Below, piece by piece: positions 1 through 8,728 of a stretch of DNA of 64,000 nt. The DNA is taken from positions 1-64,000 of the forward strand of contig NZ_LMAH01000003.1 in the NCBI RefSeq assembly GCF_001507335.1, given 5' to 3'. Each line of letters begins with the position of its first letter. The first letter of the stretch is position 1. Source of the DNA: Chryseobacterium sp. JAH (GTDB lineage: Bacteria > Bacteroidota > Bacteroidia > Flavobacteriales > Weeksellaceae). Below the pieces are notes generated by a model. It did no database searches and was not told where the DNA came from. It saw nothing but the letters and a program-made list of their open reading frames with translations. Both the position numbers and the translations under genes were made by a program.

Positions 1-63
1 ATGATCGATGATTGTGTGGGAGATTGAGAAATTATCTATGGGATTGTAAAGCTTACAGTGCTG

Positions 64-166
64 CTGCCCTAGCCCCGATAGAAACGGCATCCTTTTTTAG
101 ATTCCACAGGCAACGCAGAGACTATCTAAAAAAGATACAGTGCATAGCGGGTAAAAGCTCCTAGAG
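64..166 (+). ncRNA. candidate structured RNA or repeat element
   Basis: No gene covers this stretch. It holds an 11-bp perfect stem (92-102 with 124-134, arms CTTTTTTAGAT and ATCTAAAAAAG) around a 21-nt loop. CCCG at 74-77 can pair with CGGG at 148-151, and CTAG at 69-72 with CTAG at 161-164, so an enclosing helix is possible. The layout (AGCCCCGATAG... stem ...AGCGGGTAAAAGCTCC) matches my recollection of a motif recurring in many Flavobacteriia genomes. The strand is inferred from that recollection. I do not know its function and see no clear promoter. Confidence 0.45.
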
Positions 167-319
167 AAAAACAATTTAACTTTAAAGATAAATTGGCTAT
201 TTCGTTATACTCTTATATATAGGAACGAAAATGATTAAACATTTACGTGCGGGTACAGTATTGTGCATTCTAGACCTTAGTAAGAAGAACTACATTATTT
301 CTGTTACAACAGATATGGC

Positions 320-352
320 AAAAAAAAAGAGTCCGGCAGTCCCGAACTCTTA
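320..352 (-). terminator. intrinsic terminator of the M48 protease gene
   Basis: Read on the minus strand, AAGAGTTCGGGACTGCCGGACTCTT forms a short GC-containing hairpin followed by a run of T. It lies about 20 bases past the stop codon of the M48 gene. Confidence 0.8.
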
Positions 353-370
353 TTATATATAGTCATAAAT

Positions 371-1186
371 TTACTTAGTCAACTTTGCTGTTGGCAGAGA
401 AACAGTTCCAGGATCCTTCCACAATCCGTCTTTTTCTGCTCTTTTTTTAATTGCCTCTGCTCTTTTGTTGCTGTCGGGATGTGAATTGAACATTTTTTGA
501 AATCCAGACTGAGCAGTTCCTCCTTCAGACAATAAAGCCAGTTTTTTAAATGCAGTGTATGCACCTACTACATTATAATTATTTGCTTTCATAAAATCGT
601 ATGAATAAGTATCTGCCTGGGATTCCTGTTTTTTGCTGTGAGAAGCATCAAGAAATGCATTCGCCATCTTACCGACCTGACTGTCATTCAATGTGGCAAC
701 CGTCGAAGAAGCTGAAGACGCAGCATCTAACGCTGCTGCTTTTAAATATGCTGATTTGATTGCATCTTTTGTATCCTGGTTTTTAACATGACCAATTTCG
801 TGACCGATCACTGCTAGAAGCTCATCATCAGTCATAATATCCATTAATGATGAAAATACACGAACACTTCCGTCTGCACAGGCAAAAGCATTAATGTCTT
901 TTACTTTATACACTTTATAGTTGAGAATCAGTCCATCCTGAGATTTGTGCTTTGCAAAAAGTTTATTTAATCTCACGGTGTAAGGATCTTTTGCACCTGC
1001 CACCGGATTATTCTTATCCATATAATCTACAGACTCTTTTGAAAGTTTTACTGCATCTTCATTGGTAAAAGTTAAAGCTTTCGCACCTTTGGAAACAATG
1101 TCTGTCGCTTTTCCCAGATTGATTTTCTGTGCATGAACACCATGCATTGCGCTTAATACAAATGCACCAATAATAATTTTTTTCAT
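371..1186 (-). CDS. secreted M48-family zinc metalloprotease
   Basis: Predicted exported zinc endopeptidase of the M48 (Ste24/HtpX/BepA-like) family, 271 aa. The start at 1186 was chosen because it begins directly with a signal peptide (MKKIIIGAFVLSAMHGVHAQ, cut after about residue 18-20); the TTG 14 codons upstream only adds a polar extension. HEIGH at residues 129-133 gives two zinc-binding histidines and the catalytic glutamate, and Glu188 in ESQAD is the likely third ligand. There is no multi-pass membrane region, so it is closer to periplasmic BepA/LoiP-type quality-control proteases than to HtpX. No TPR domain follows. It is a single gene between two terminators. The substrate is unknown. 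Confidence 0.85.
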   Translation of the reverse strand: MKKIIIGAFVLSAMHGVHAQKINLGKATDIVSKGAKALTFTNEDAVKLSKESVDYMDKNNPVAGAKDPYTVRLNKLFAKHKSQDGLILNYKVYKVKDINAFACADGSVRVFSSLMDIMTDDELLAVIGHEIGHVKNQDTKDAIKSAYLKAAALDAASSASSTVATLNDSQVGKMANAFLDASHSKKQESQADTYSYDFMKANNYNVVGAYTAFKKLALLSEGGTAQSGFQKMFNSHPDSNKRAEAIKKRAEKDGLWKDPGTVSLPTAKLTK

Positions 1187-1226
1187 ATGATATAATTTAG
1201 TGTTGCCAAGATAATACTTTTTGGCC

Positions 1227-1268
1227 AAAAAAAATCCTCTTTCGGAGAATTACCGAAAAAGGATTTAA
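1227..1268 (-). terminator. terminator of the ferritin-like gene pair
   Basis: On the minus strand a long stem (AAATCCTTTTTCGG with CCGAAAGAGGATTT) around a 7-nt loop is followed by a T run. It sits just past the stop at 1289 and in front of the M48 gene, so it separates the two transcription units. Confidence 0.85.
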
Positions 1269-1288
1269 ACTAAACTATATATAATAAA

Positions 1289-2110
1289 TTAATCTATGAA
1301 AAGCGTTGCAATTGCTGTAGCTTCTGCACCGGTAAGTATCTCGTCATACGCAGCTGAACCTGCTGCAGCTCCAAAAGCGGTCGCTGTATTGAATCCCGCC
1401 TGCATAGTTTCTTGTTCGCCAGCATAAACTGGATTTGTTGCAGGAGGCATACCTCCACTTCCACTGCCGCCACTCCCTAACTCGATCCATCCTTTATTGG
1501 CTCGCATTCTACGAACCATTGATGCATGTCTTGCTTCAACAGAATGGATTTGCAAAGCTGCCTGCAGCACATCCTTATTTGACATTACATTTCCAGCCTG
1601 TCCTTTGTACGCTCGCACTCCCGTATCTTCAAATGCCTGAGCTAGTGTAAGAAACTGCTGATAATTGGTAAATGGACTAAAAGCACCGTTAGCTGTAAAA
1701 TCGAAAGTAGGTTTTGCAACTGGAGTAGTTTGTAATGAATTCAATGCACCTTTCAGGAAAGTAACGTGAGCTGCCTCATGCTTAGAAATCTGCATAAAAA
1801 CGGCTCTGTCTCCTGTAGGAATTAAATTTGCCGTCTGCAGGCCAATTCGGTAATACTCGTCTTCTAAGTATTCCAAAGTAAGCGCTAATTGCAATGCATC
1901 TGTTAATGCACTTTTCATTGCTACGCCAGGTTCATTTTTGGTTTCCGCTTTGGCAGAAGTCGCCATAAAACTTCCTAATCCTAAAGGTAATGCAGCTAAT
2001 GCCGCTTTTTTACCGAACGATGTAATATCTGAAAGATTATCTAATCTAGACGTTTTTTTTGTATAAAAAGAATCGTCAGACAATTTATCTAATAATTTTA
2101 AAATGTTCAT
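1289..2110 (-). CDS. exported ferritin-like domain protein
   Basis: A 273-aa protein of the Ferritin_2 type: four-helix bundle signatures with glutamate/histidine pairs typical of di-iron carboxylate folds, such as LTLEYLEDEYY, SKHEAAHVTFLK, AFEDTGVRAYKGQ and SVEARHASMVRRM. The N-terminus has a polar stretch, then a hydrophobic segment (about residues 36-53) ending in an AKA signal-peptidase-like site near 55, so export is likely. It is second in a two-gene operon, 27 bases after a paralogous ferritin-like gene. The two share the EDTG and SVEARHAS motifs, which suggests duplication. A role in iron binding or oxidative protection is inferred from the fold only. Confidence 0.75.
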   Translation of the reverse strand: MNILKLLDKLSDDSFYTKKTSRLDNLSDITSFGKKAALAALPLGLGSFMATSAKAETKNEPGVAMKSALTDALQLALTLEYLEDEYYRIGLQTANLIPTGDRAVFMQISKHEAAHVTFLKGALNSLQTTPVAKPTFDFTANGAFSPFTNYQQFLTLAQAFEDTGVRAYKGQAGNVMSNKDVLQAALQIHSVEARHASMVRRMRANKGWIELGSGGSGSGGMPPATNPVYAGEQETMQAGFNTATAFGAAAGSAAYDEILTGAEATAIATLFID

Positions 2111-2137
2111 AATAATAGATTTTTGAAATGATTAATG

Positions 2138-2848
2138 TTAATTGATTCCTCTTTCTTTCCAAGTAAAAGGGGTTTTAATAAATCCTCCGGCTGCCATTAC
2201 AATATCTTTCGGCTCTTTAGCAACATCAAGACCAGTAGCTGGATCTACTACATCATCTCCGGAAAAAGCTGCAGTTAAAGGATTAATCAAGTCTCTGATT
2301 GCAGATGCATGTCTAGCTTCTACAGAAACAATTTTACCTGCAAGCACAAGATAGGTAGGATTGGTAATATATTTACCTGCTCCGTTATAGGCGGCTACCC
2401 CTGTGTCTTCCAAAGCTTTAGCAGTCGCCAAAACTGAACTTTTGTCGTTAAAATTTACATTAGGATACTGAAATTCAAGTGTAGGTAAAACATTGTTTGT
2501 TGCCCCAGTAATTGCTGCTTTGAAGAAGTCTCTGTGAATAACCTCATGATGATATAAATCTGTCAGCACCTCTTTTTCAACACTTGAGATTCCCGCATAG
2601 AAATTGTTAACCACTTTTGTGTAAAAATCAGCTTCAAGTTGCTCAAGAGCGTATGCATAGTTTAAAACACCTACATCACCCATACCCAAATCAAATATTT
2701 TATTATCATTGTATTCAAAGTCGTCATCTTCACAACCTACCAAAGTAAGTCCGGCAACGGCAATACCAATGCCGCTTAGTTTTAGAAAGTTTCTTCTGCT
2801 GGTATCTAGGGTCGCTCCCTGATTAGAAACATTAATTGTTTTTTTCAT
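2138..2848 (-). CDS. ferritin-like lipoprotein with Tat-type signal
   Basis: A 236-aa ferritin-like protein, first in the two-gene operon. The start at 2848 (MKKTINVSN) was preferred over a TTG-initiated 16-residue extension. The N-terminus carries a twin-arginine motif (SRRNFLK), a hydrophobic core and a lipobox ending LTLVGC, so folded export by Tat and lipid anchoring are predicted. Pre-export folding would suit a protein that loads its metal in the cytoplasm; that is inference. Bundle motifs include YALEQLEADFYTKV, HHEVIHRDFFK, LEDTGVAAYNG and SVEARHASAIRDL. Such pairs are common in Bacteroidota, where they are annotated only as ferritin-like proteins. Confidence 0.75.
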   Translation of the reverse strand: MKKTINVSNQGATLDTSRRNFLKLSGIGIAVAGLTLVGCEDDDFEYNDNKIFDLGMGDVGVLNYAYALEQLEADFYTKVVNNFYAGISSVEKEVLTDLYHHEVIHRDFFKAAITGATNNVLPTLEFQYPNVNFNDKSSVLATAKALEDTGVAAYNGAGKYITNPTYLVLAGKIVSVEARHASAIRDLINPLTAAFSGDDVVDPATGLDVAKEPKDIVMAAGGFIKTPFTWKERGIN

Positions 2849-3065
2849 AATATTATTTTTAAAAAGGTTTAGGATGTTTAATGGTATGTACGACAATAGT
2901 TTTCATTTGGATTTCGTAGTATTTAAAAAAAACAAACATTTATTAAATTAATCACTAAAAAAGACACAATCACCAATAAATAAAACAATTACTAAAGGCT
3001 GCACAAGTGATTACGAAGATTATAATCTACTCGTTTTTAAAATAAATTTTACTTATTTTTGTGAA

Positions 3066-4784
3066 ATGAGTCAAAAATGGATTTATAAAACCGAACCTGA
3101 TGAAGAAACTGTTGATGGATTGAGTTCGTCGCTTGGTTTTGGAACTTTTGAATCCAAACTGTTGGTTTTGCGAGGGATCGACAATTATCAAAAAGCGCGC
3201 GAATTTTTTAAGCCCAATTTAGCAGATATTCATAATCCTTTTTTAATGGCAGACATGCAGAAAGCTGTAGAGCGTATTGCAACGGCTATTGAAAACGGAG
3301 AAAAAATAATGGTTTACGGCGATTACGATGTCGACGGAACTACAGCCGTTGCCCTAACGTACCTTTATTTAAGAAAGATAGTTCAGAAAAAATATTTAGA
3401 CTTTTATATTCCCGACAGAAATTCTGAGGGATACGGAATTTCTACTGAAGGAATAGACTTTGCCAAAGAAAATGGTTTCTCCTTGGTTATTGCATTAGAC
3501 TGCGGAATCAAGTCAATTGACATGATAAAGTATGCGAAAGATAAAAATATTGATTTCATCATCTGTGATCATCATTTACCAGGAGACGAAATTCCTGATG
3601 CAGTAGCGGTTTTAGATCCTAAAAGAAGCGACTGCCGATATCCTTTCAAGGAACTTTCAGGCTGTGGAGTTGGTTTTAAATTGTGCCAAGGGCTGAATAC
3701 AATTTACAAAATACCAGAAACTGAATTATTTGAGCTAACCGATCTCCTTGCTATCTCTATTGCTGCAGATATTGTCTCAATGACCGGTGAAAACAGGGTT
3801 TTGGCAAAAATGGGACTTAAAGTTCTGAGAAAAACCCGAAATTTAGGTTTAAGATTGTTAATCCCTGAAGATAAACTGTCACATTTTGAAATTTCAAATA
3901 TTGTTTTTGAAATTGCTCCGAAAATCAATGCCGCAGGTAGAATTTCGCAGGGAAAAGCCGCAGTAGAACTCATGGTTTCAGATAACCTGAAACATGCACA
4001 GCAAATTGTGGGTGACATCATGAATCTGAATGATGAGCGAAGAGAGCTGGATATGTTTTCTACGGAATCTGCTTTAAAACAAATCATAGAATCTCAGCAG
4101 GAAACAAAATACACCACCATTGTTTACCATCCCGAATGGAACAAAGGCGTGATTGGAATTGTTGCATCAAGACTTATCGAGACTTATTATAAACCCACTT
4201 TGGTTTTCACCGACGGAAATAATGGTGAAATGGTAGCCTCTGCAAGATCGGTTTCGGATTTTGATGTACATGAAGCACTAGATTTATGCTCGGAATATTT
4301 TCTAAAGTTTGGCGGACACCATGCTGCTGCCGGACTTTCTATGGAAAAAGATAAGTTTGAAGACTTCAAAGTTAAATTTGAAAAAACCGTTGCCGAAAAA
4401 ATTAAAAATCATCAAAAAGAGCCTTCAATAACTATTGATGCTGATCTGCACATCGATGACATCAACCGGGATTTTATTAATTTTCACAGAAAACTGGCTC
4501 CGTTTGGGCCACATAATATGAAACCTAATCTGGTTTTGAGAAATCAGAAAATTGCGGGCTACCTCAAAACGATGGGGAAAGATAACAATCACCTTAAATT
4601 TTATGTCAAACAGGAATCAACCGGAAGAAATATTGAATGTGTTGGTTTTAAACTGGGACAGTTTGCTGATGATTTCAGAAATAAATCTTTCGACATCGCA
4701 TTTACTTTAGAAGAAAATCATTGGAAAGGTAATGTGACCCATTATCTTAACATTAGGGATGTGAAATTTAGAGATGATGAGTAA
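3066..4784 (+). CDS. recJ: single-stranded-DNA exonuclease RecJ
   Basis: 5'-3' exonuclease specific for single-stranded DNA, acting in recombination and mismatch repair in the cytoplasm. The 572-aa length is normal. The DHH domain contains DYDVDG (86-91), LDCGIKS (144-150) and DHH (168-170), which bind the catalytic metals. The DHHA1 domain has FGGHHAAAG (415-423), and an OB-like C-terminal domain follows from about 440. The ATG at 3066 lies only 4 bases after a TATTTTTG box (3054-3061) resembling the Bacteroidota -7 element, though no good TTG lies at the right distance upstream. It stands alone, divergent from the ferritin-like genes. Confidence 0.95.
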   Translation: MSQKWIYKTEPDEETVDGLSSSLGFGTFESKLLVLRGIDNYQKAREFFKPNLADIHNPFLMADMQKAVERIATAIENGEKIMVYGDYDVDGTTAVALTYLYLRKIVQKKYLDFYIPDRNSEGYGISTEGIDFAKENGFSLVIALDCGIKSIDMIKYAKDKNIDFIICDHHLPGDEIPDAVAVLDPKRSDCRYPFKELSGCGVGFKLCQGLNTIYKIPETELFELTDLLAISIAADIVSMTGENRVLAKMGLKVLRKTRNLGLRLLIPEDKLSHFEISNIVFEIAPKINAAGRISQGKAAVELMVSDNLKHAQQIVGDIMNLNDERRELDMFSTESALKQIIESQQETKYTTIVYHPEWNKGVIGIVASRLIETYYKPTLVFTDGNNGEMVASARSVSDFDVHEALDLCSEYFLKFGGHHAAAGLSMEKDKFEDFKVKFEKTVAEKIKNHQKEPSITIDADLHIDDINRDFINFHRKLAPFGPHNMKPNLVLRNQKIAGYLKTMGKDNNHLKFYVKQESTGRNIECVGFKLGQFADDFRNKSFDIAFTLEENHWKGNVTHYLNIRDVKFRDDE

Positions 4785-4903
4785 GTCAATTTTTATTCTG
4801 AAATGAATGGTGAATTTTTAAAATCACATTTAAGGACATTTAATTAAAATTGACAAGTGTAGCAGATTCACTAACAAAGCAAAATTGACAATTGACTTCT
4901 AAC

Positions 4904-5497
4904 ATGAAAAAAATCGGTTTATTTTTCGGATCTTTTAATCCTATCCATATTGGTCATTTGATTTTGGCCAATTATATTCTTGAGAATTCTGATATGGATG
5001 AATTGTGGTTTGTGGTAAGTCCGCAAAATCCTTTTAAAGAAAAAAAATCTCTTCTCAAAGATCATAACCGCCTCGATATGGTACAGCTTGCAGTAAAAAA
5101 TTATCCGCAGATGCGCGCATCAAATGTAGAATTCTCTTTGCCTACACCAAGTTACACAATCGACACATTGACTTATCTGAAAGAAAAGCACCCTGAATAT
5201 TCTTTCAGTTTAATCATGGGTGAAGACAACCTCAACGGACTTCATAAATGGAAAAATTCTGATCTTTTAATTAAAAATCATCACATTATCGTTTATCCTA
5301 GGGTTTTTGAAGGCGAGAAAAAAGATTCTGAATATTTACAACATGAAAATATTTCGATGATCAAAGCTCCAGTAATTGAACTTTCAGCGACCGAAATCCG
5401 AAACATGATTAAAGAAGGGAAGAATGTGAGACCTATGCTTCCGCCGGAAGTTTTTGAGTATTTGGATGGAAGTAGTTTTTATAATAGTACGTCATGA
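4904..5497 (+). CDS. nadD: nicotinate-nucleotide adenylyltransferase NadD
   Basis: Joins nicotinate mononucleotide and ATP to give deamido-NAD in NAD synthesis. The 197-aa protein starts MKKIGLFFGSFNPIHIGH, with the HxGH nucleotidyltransferase signature at residues 15-18 and the second ATP-binding signature SATEIRNMI near the C-terminus. The ATG at 4904 was chosen over a TTG four codons upstream because it puts the first beta strand at the N-terminus as in the family. The last four bases (ATGA) overlap the start of the next gene, so the two are translationally coupled, although the partner has no known link to NAD. Confidence 0.95.
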   Translation: MKKIGLFFGSFNPIHIGHLILANYILENSDMDELWFVVSPQNPFKEKKSLLKDHNRLDMVQLAVKNYPQMRASNVEFSLPTPSYTIDTLTYLKEKHPEYSFSLIMGEDNLNGLHKWKNSDLLIKNHHIIVYPRVFEGEKKDSEYLQHENISMIKAPVIELSATEIRNMIKEGKNVRPMLPPEVFEYLDGSSFYNSTS

Positions 5498-6297
5498 AAG
5501 CATTTTTGTTTTTACTTGTCTTATTTGTTCATACAGTTGTTTCTGCACAGATAATTTCAGTGGAAGACTCGATAAAAAATCAAAGAGAAATTGAGTATAA
5601 ACAGCTACGAGCAAATATCATGAAAGTAAGTGCAGAAAGCTGCACGCGAGATTCTATAAGAGCCGTTAATGATTTTAAAATTACAAACAAATTATATATT
5701 TCTACATCAGGTCCCGGCGGTTCTGATTTTCCCGCGACTCAAGAATTAGGGAAACTATTACAAAAACAAAATATCTATTATGGTGGCACTTGGTCAGGCA
5801 ACTGTTTTGGGACTTATTCAACGGGAGAATGTTATTATATCTATTCGACAAAATTGACTGAGGAAAAATTTGGAAAAAAGGCGATTGATAAAATTTTGAA
5901 ACAAGCCATTTTTGAGCGAATTCAAAAAAAACCAATAATTATTTTTGAGTATAATGATCATACAGAGTGGCTACACGAAGGAGAAAAGACAGTCGCTGAC
6001 TCTTTACTTAACAACCTTTTCTTTAAGAAGTTTAAATATCCTAAAGACTATAAAAAGAAAAAGCAATCCGGTCAATCATTTACGGAGGCTACAGTGAACA
6101 TCGATTTTGAACAAGACAAACTGAATTTAGTCATTGAAAAATTCAGTCACCATTTTACAGATACAAGAAATGAAAAATTTATTCCCCACTTGGAAAAGAA
6201 AATTAGTGATTTTATAAATTCCGGTAACTTTGTATTTCCAAATCAGCATTCAATCAACGAAGGATTTAAAAGATCCTTTAAAATATATTATAAATGA
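5494..6297 (+). CDS. secreted protein of unknown function
   Basis: I do not recognise this 267-aa protein. It has a clear Sec signal peptide (MKAFLFLLVLFVHTVVSAQ). The mature part is polar and lysine-rich. It includes a glycine-rich stretch (STSGPGGSDFPATQELGKLL, about residues 70-89), two cysteines (NCFGTYSTGECYY) that could form a disulfide, and a segment EYNDHTEWLHEGEKTVAD. It overlaps nadD and the following DUF3817-like gene by four bases each (ATGA), so the three are probably one transcript. No catalytic motif is evident. Confidence 0.7.
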   Translation: MKAFLFLLVLFVHTVVSAQIISVEDSIKNQREIEYKQLRANIMKVSAESCTRDSIRAVNDFKITNKLYISTSGPGGSDFPATQELGKLLQKQNIYYGGTWSGNCFGTYSTGECYYIYSTKLTEEKFGKKAIDKILKQAIFERIQKKPIIIFEYNDHTEWLHEGEKTVADSLLNNLFFKKFKYPKDYKKKKQSGQSFTEATVNIDFEQDKLNLVIEKFSHHFTDTRNEKFIPHLEKKISDFINSGNFVFPNQHSINEGFKRSFKIYYK

Positions 6298-6632
6298 ATT
6301 CTCTCGAAAATCTGTTCTCCAAATATCCTCAGGAAAAAGTTATCAAATGGTTCAAGCAAATCTGTTTGGCTGAAGCAATTTCATGGTTATTCCTTTTCAC
6401 GGCTATGACCTGGATACGCATCGATCCTGAAGGAATTTTACCTATTGTTTACATCAGTACAATCGGAAGTATTCATGGATTGTTTTTTACACTTTACCTT
6501 CTGTTCTTGCCTTCGATAAGAAAAATCTACAATTGGGACGATGAAGATACAGTCTTTGCATTGATTGCTGCTTTTTTTCCTTTTGCTACTATTTGGATTG
6601 ATAAGAAACTGGCTCGTTTTGACAGAGAATAA
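6294..6632 (+). CDS. small membrane protein, DUF3817-like
   Basis: A 112-aa integral membrane protein with about three hydrophobic helices (around residues 25-43, 52-72 and 85-100). The N-terminal part (WFKQICLAEAISWLFLFTAM) and the length fit the DUF3817 family of small membrane proteins, whose function is not known. It overlaps the preceding secreted-protein gene by four bases, and a terminator follows directly, making it the last gene of the nadD transcript. The family assignment is from memory of the pattern and is moderately secure. Confidence 0.65.
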   Translation: MNSLENLFSKYPQEKVIKWFKQICLAEAISWLFLFTAMTWIRIDPEGILPIVYISTIGSIHGLFFTLYLLFLPSIRKIYNWDDEDTVFALIAAFFPFATIWIDKKLARFDRE

Positions 6633-6634
6633 AA

Positions 6635-6664
6635 TAAAAGGACTTTTTCAAGTCCTTTTATTTT
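6635..6664. terminator. bidirectional terminator
   Basis: AAAAGGACT and AGTCCTTTT form a hairpin with A/T runs on both sides. It can end the plus-strand nadD operon and the minus-strand broken lipoprotein gene. Confidence 0.8.
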
Positions 6665-6678
6665 ACTGACATTGGAAG

Positions 6679-8442
6679 TTAAAGATCTCTTTTCACATGC
6701 CCAGTTGCTGTAAAAGTATGATTTGCTCCAACCAGGCCTGTATAGGTTCCGTTCACTGTAAAGTCAATGTAAGATCCTACAGCTCCGAAATTAGTGATCT
6801 GAACAACCACATTTCCATTGGAGGACGTGAAATTTTCTCCTGAAAAATAAAAGGAATACTCTGTATTAAAACTTCCCGGTACTCCAAGCACATTATTAAG
6901 AGTCATTGAAAATGTATTTCCATACGGTAACATATGATGAATTCTCAATTGTTTTGCCGGCATGTTGGGTGATGTTGATGTAAGGCCGTACCATTCAGCG
7001 ACGATAGCGCTGCCTAAGACATATTTTACATTTTGGTTATCAACTTTGTAACTCACAAATTCACTGATCGAATTACACGCTACCAAATTATTAAAATTCA
7101 TTACCGGTGTATTAGCAGTAAAATAAATTTCTCCGGTTGTCTGCAGATTTGCATAATCATATCCTTCTAAGATAAACTGTGGATTCGGCGCACAAGTATA
7201 TGTAGTAAAAGAAAAGTTACCTGTACCCGTGATAGGAACCGTCATGTACTGGAAAAAATTGGAACTCGATGCCATTCTTAAAAGTGCATAACCATCTGTA
7301 ACGTCAGTATTGGTACACGTTTTCAGATTTCCCTGAACTTTCCGGTTGATGTTACGGTAATATCTTGCAGAACAAATGTTGATCCCGCTGCAACCAGTGC
7401 TAGATTAGCAGTATAAATCACTGTGTTGCAAACATCATACACTTTAAGAAGAAGAGTTTTATTTACCGGAATATATCCTGAAACATCACCGGAATTATCT
7501 GTGATACCTGATGTATCATAAGTTTGTCCAGATCTTCTTAATGCAACAACCGTATTAACCATCGGTATTCCTGCAGCATTCTTAACGTTTACTTTTAAAA
7601 TTGCCTGCGGTGACTGCAGATCGCAATTCCACCAAGAGAAATGACTTACATTTCCTACATAAGTATTTCCAACTTTTGCTGCTGAACCTTCTTCCTGCCA
7701 AATTCCTGTAAATTCGTTGAACGACCACAAAGGTATGGCAGCAGGAGCCGTTGCCGTTTGTGCAGCGTCAATCGCTACCGTCATTTCAGCGGTATGACCA
7801 TTCGCGATCTGAAGATTCTGTCCGGAAGCTCCTGTTACTGAACATATAGCATTCCGAAAGTTTCCATTACTCTTGCGCTTCCGTCAGTACTGTTGGCCAA
7901 AAAAGATCCCGGCATCATTTCATTGAGATACTGATCTGAAGATTTCAGGTGAAACATGGCCACATTTACATTTCCGCTGTACGCATTTCCGTTGGAATCT
8001 TTAAAGCTTCCGTCGAATTTTACTTTTGTTTCGTTGGGTAAAGCTACAGTAGCTGTGGCTCCTGCGGAAATCGTTGCGGTGTTGGATGCAGGAATCATCA
8101 TGATGTTGATCCTGTTAGTTCCGCTGGTAGGAACCATTGTACGTGAACCGTTTACAAAACCTAACTTTGTCACTTTAACGTAAGCGAAATTGTCTTTCAC
8201 ATCAGCATTTTTAATGACAAAAATACCTTTAAAATTGACGAACCAATGGTAACCGTTGCTCCCGAAACCGGATTTCCGTCTGTTGACAGAACCAAGCCGT
8301 GAAAATTTCTCTGCGCCGAATTTCCAAAGTTGAAATTAGTCTGTTGATTTCCTTGCTGCTGATTTTCGAGATCGATAAAAGAATCGGTCTTACATGATAA
8401 GAGGATCATTAAAACCTGGATTAATGAGTAAATTTTTGTCAT
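6679..8442 (-). pseudogene. carboxypeptidase-regulatory-like lipoprotein, three frameshifts
   Basis: Four consecutive minus-strand reading frames (8442-8197, 8200-7835, 7784-7323, 7275-6679) together make one protein of about 585 aa. It begins with a lipoprotein signal (LIQVLMILLSC). Next comes a carboxypeptidase-regulatory-like beta-sandwich (FHGLVLSTDGNPVSGATVTIG), then segments such as METFGMLYV, VTGASGQNLQIANGHTAEM, VSHFSWWNCD and an internal Ig-like repeat. Frame changes fall near 8240, 7840 and 7325. At 7840 one base is missing between GTT and CAGTAACAGG. At 7325 an A run is one base short (GGAAAGTTCAGGG where GGAAAAGTTCAGGG restores the frame). No stop codons lie inside the retained frames, so this is either very recent decay or sequencing error. 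Confidence 0.85.
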
Positions 8443-8641
8443 AGATAATTAAGTTTTTTTGTGAACTCTAAATTAATCAAAAAAAAGTGAATTTAATATT
8501 TTCTTTTTCTATGTAACGAAAAGAGCCATCGGGTTGTCTAGTATTATAGAAACCTACCGAAGTAAAAATTCAGTAAATAAATTTTAGTAACTCAAAATCA
8601 AGCGCTTACACTTTAATTAAAAACTTATTAACTACTTTGTA

Positions 8642-8673
8642 TTGCATAATACTAAATTAATTATATATCTTTG
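8642..8673 (+). promoter_or_regulatory. promoter of the TonB-dependent barrel gene
   Basis: TTG at 8642-8644, 21 bases, then TATCTTTG at 8666-8673 matches the Bacteroidota -33/-7 consensus (TTG, 17-23 bases, TAnnTTTG). It implies a leader of about 50 bases before the ATG at 8729. The rest of the 286-base gap shows nothing else. Confidence 0.6.
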
Positions 8674-8728
8674 CAATGTAAAATAATAACAGATACAAGC
8701 TTCTAAACTAAAGAAAAAAAACAAACTC

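Noticed and set aside
1..27. A short frame ending at a TGA at position 27
   Set aside because: It could be the tail of a gene outside the window, but eight codons cannot be assigned.
231..362. A 43-codon plus-strand frame near the left edge (starts MIKHLRAGTVLC)
   Set aside because: Its last third is the terminator hairpin of the M48 gene, it has no recognisable features, and nothing suggests that it is translated.
8636..8639. TTTG as the -33 box of the TonB-dependent gene
   Set aside because: It is 26 bases from the -7 box; the TTG at 8642-8644 with 21 bases fits better.
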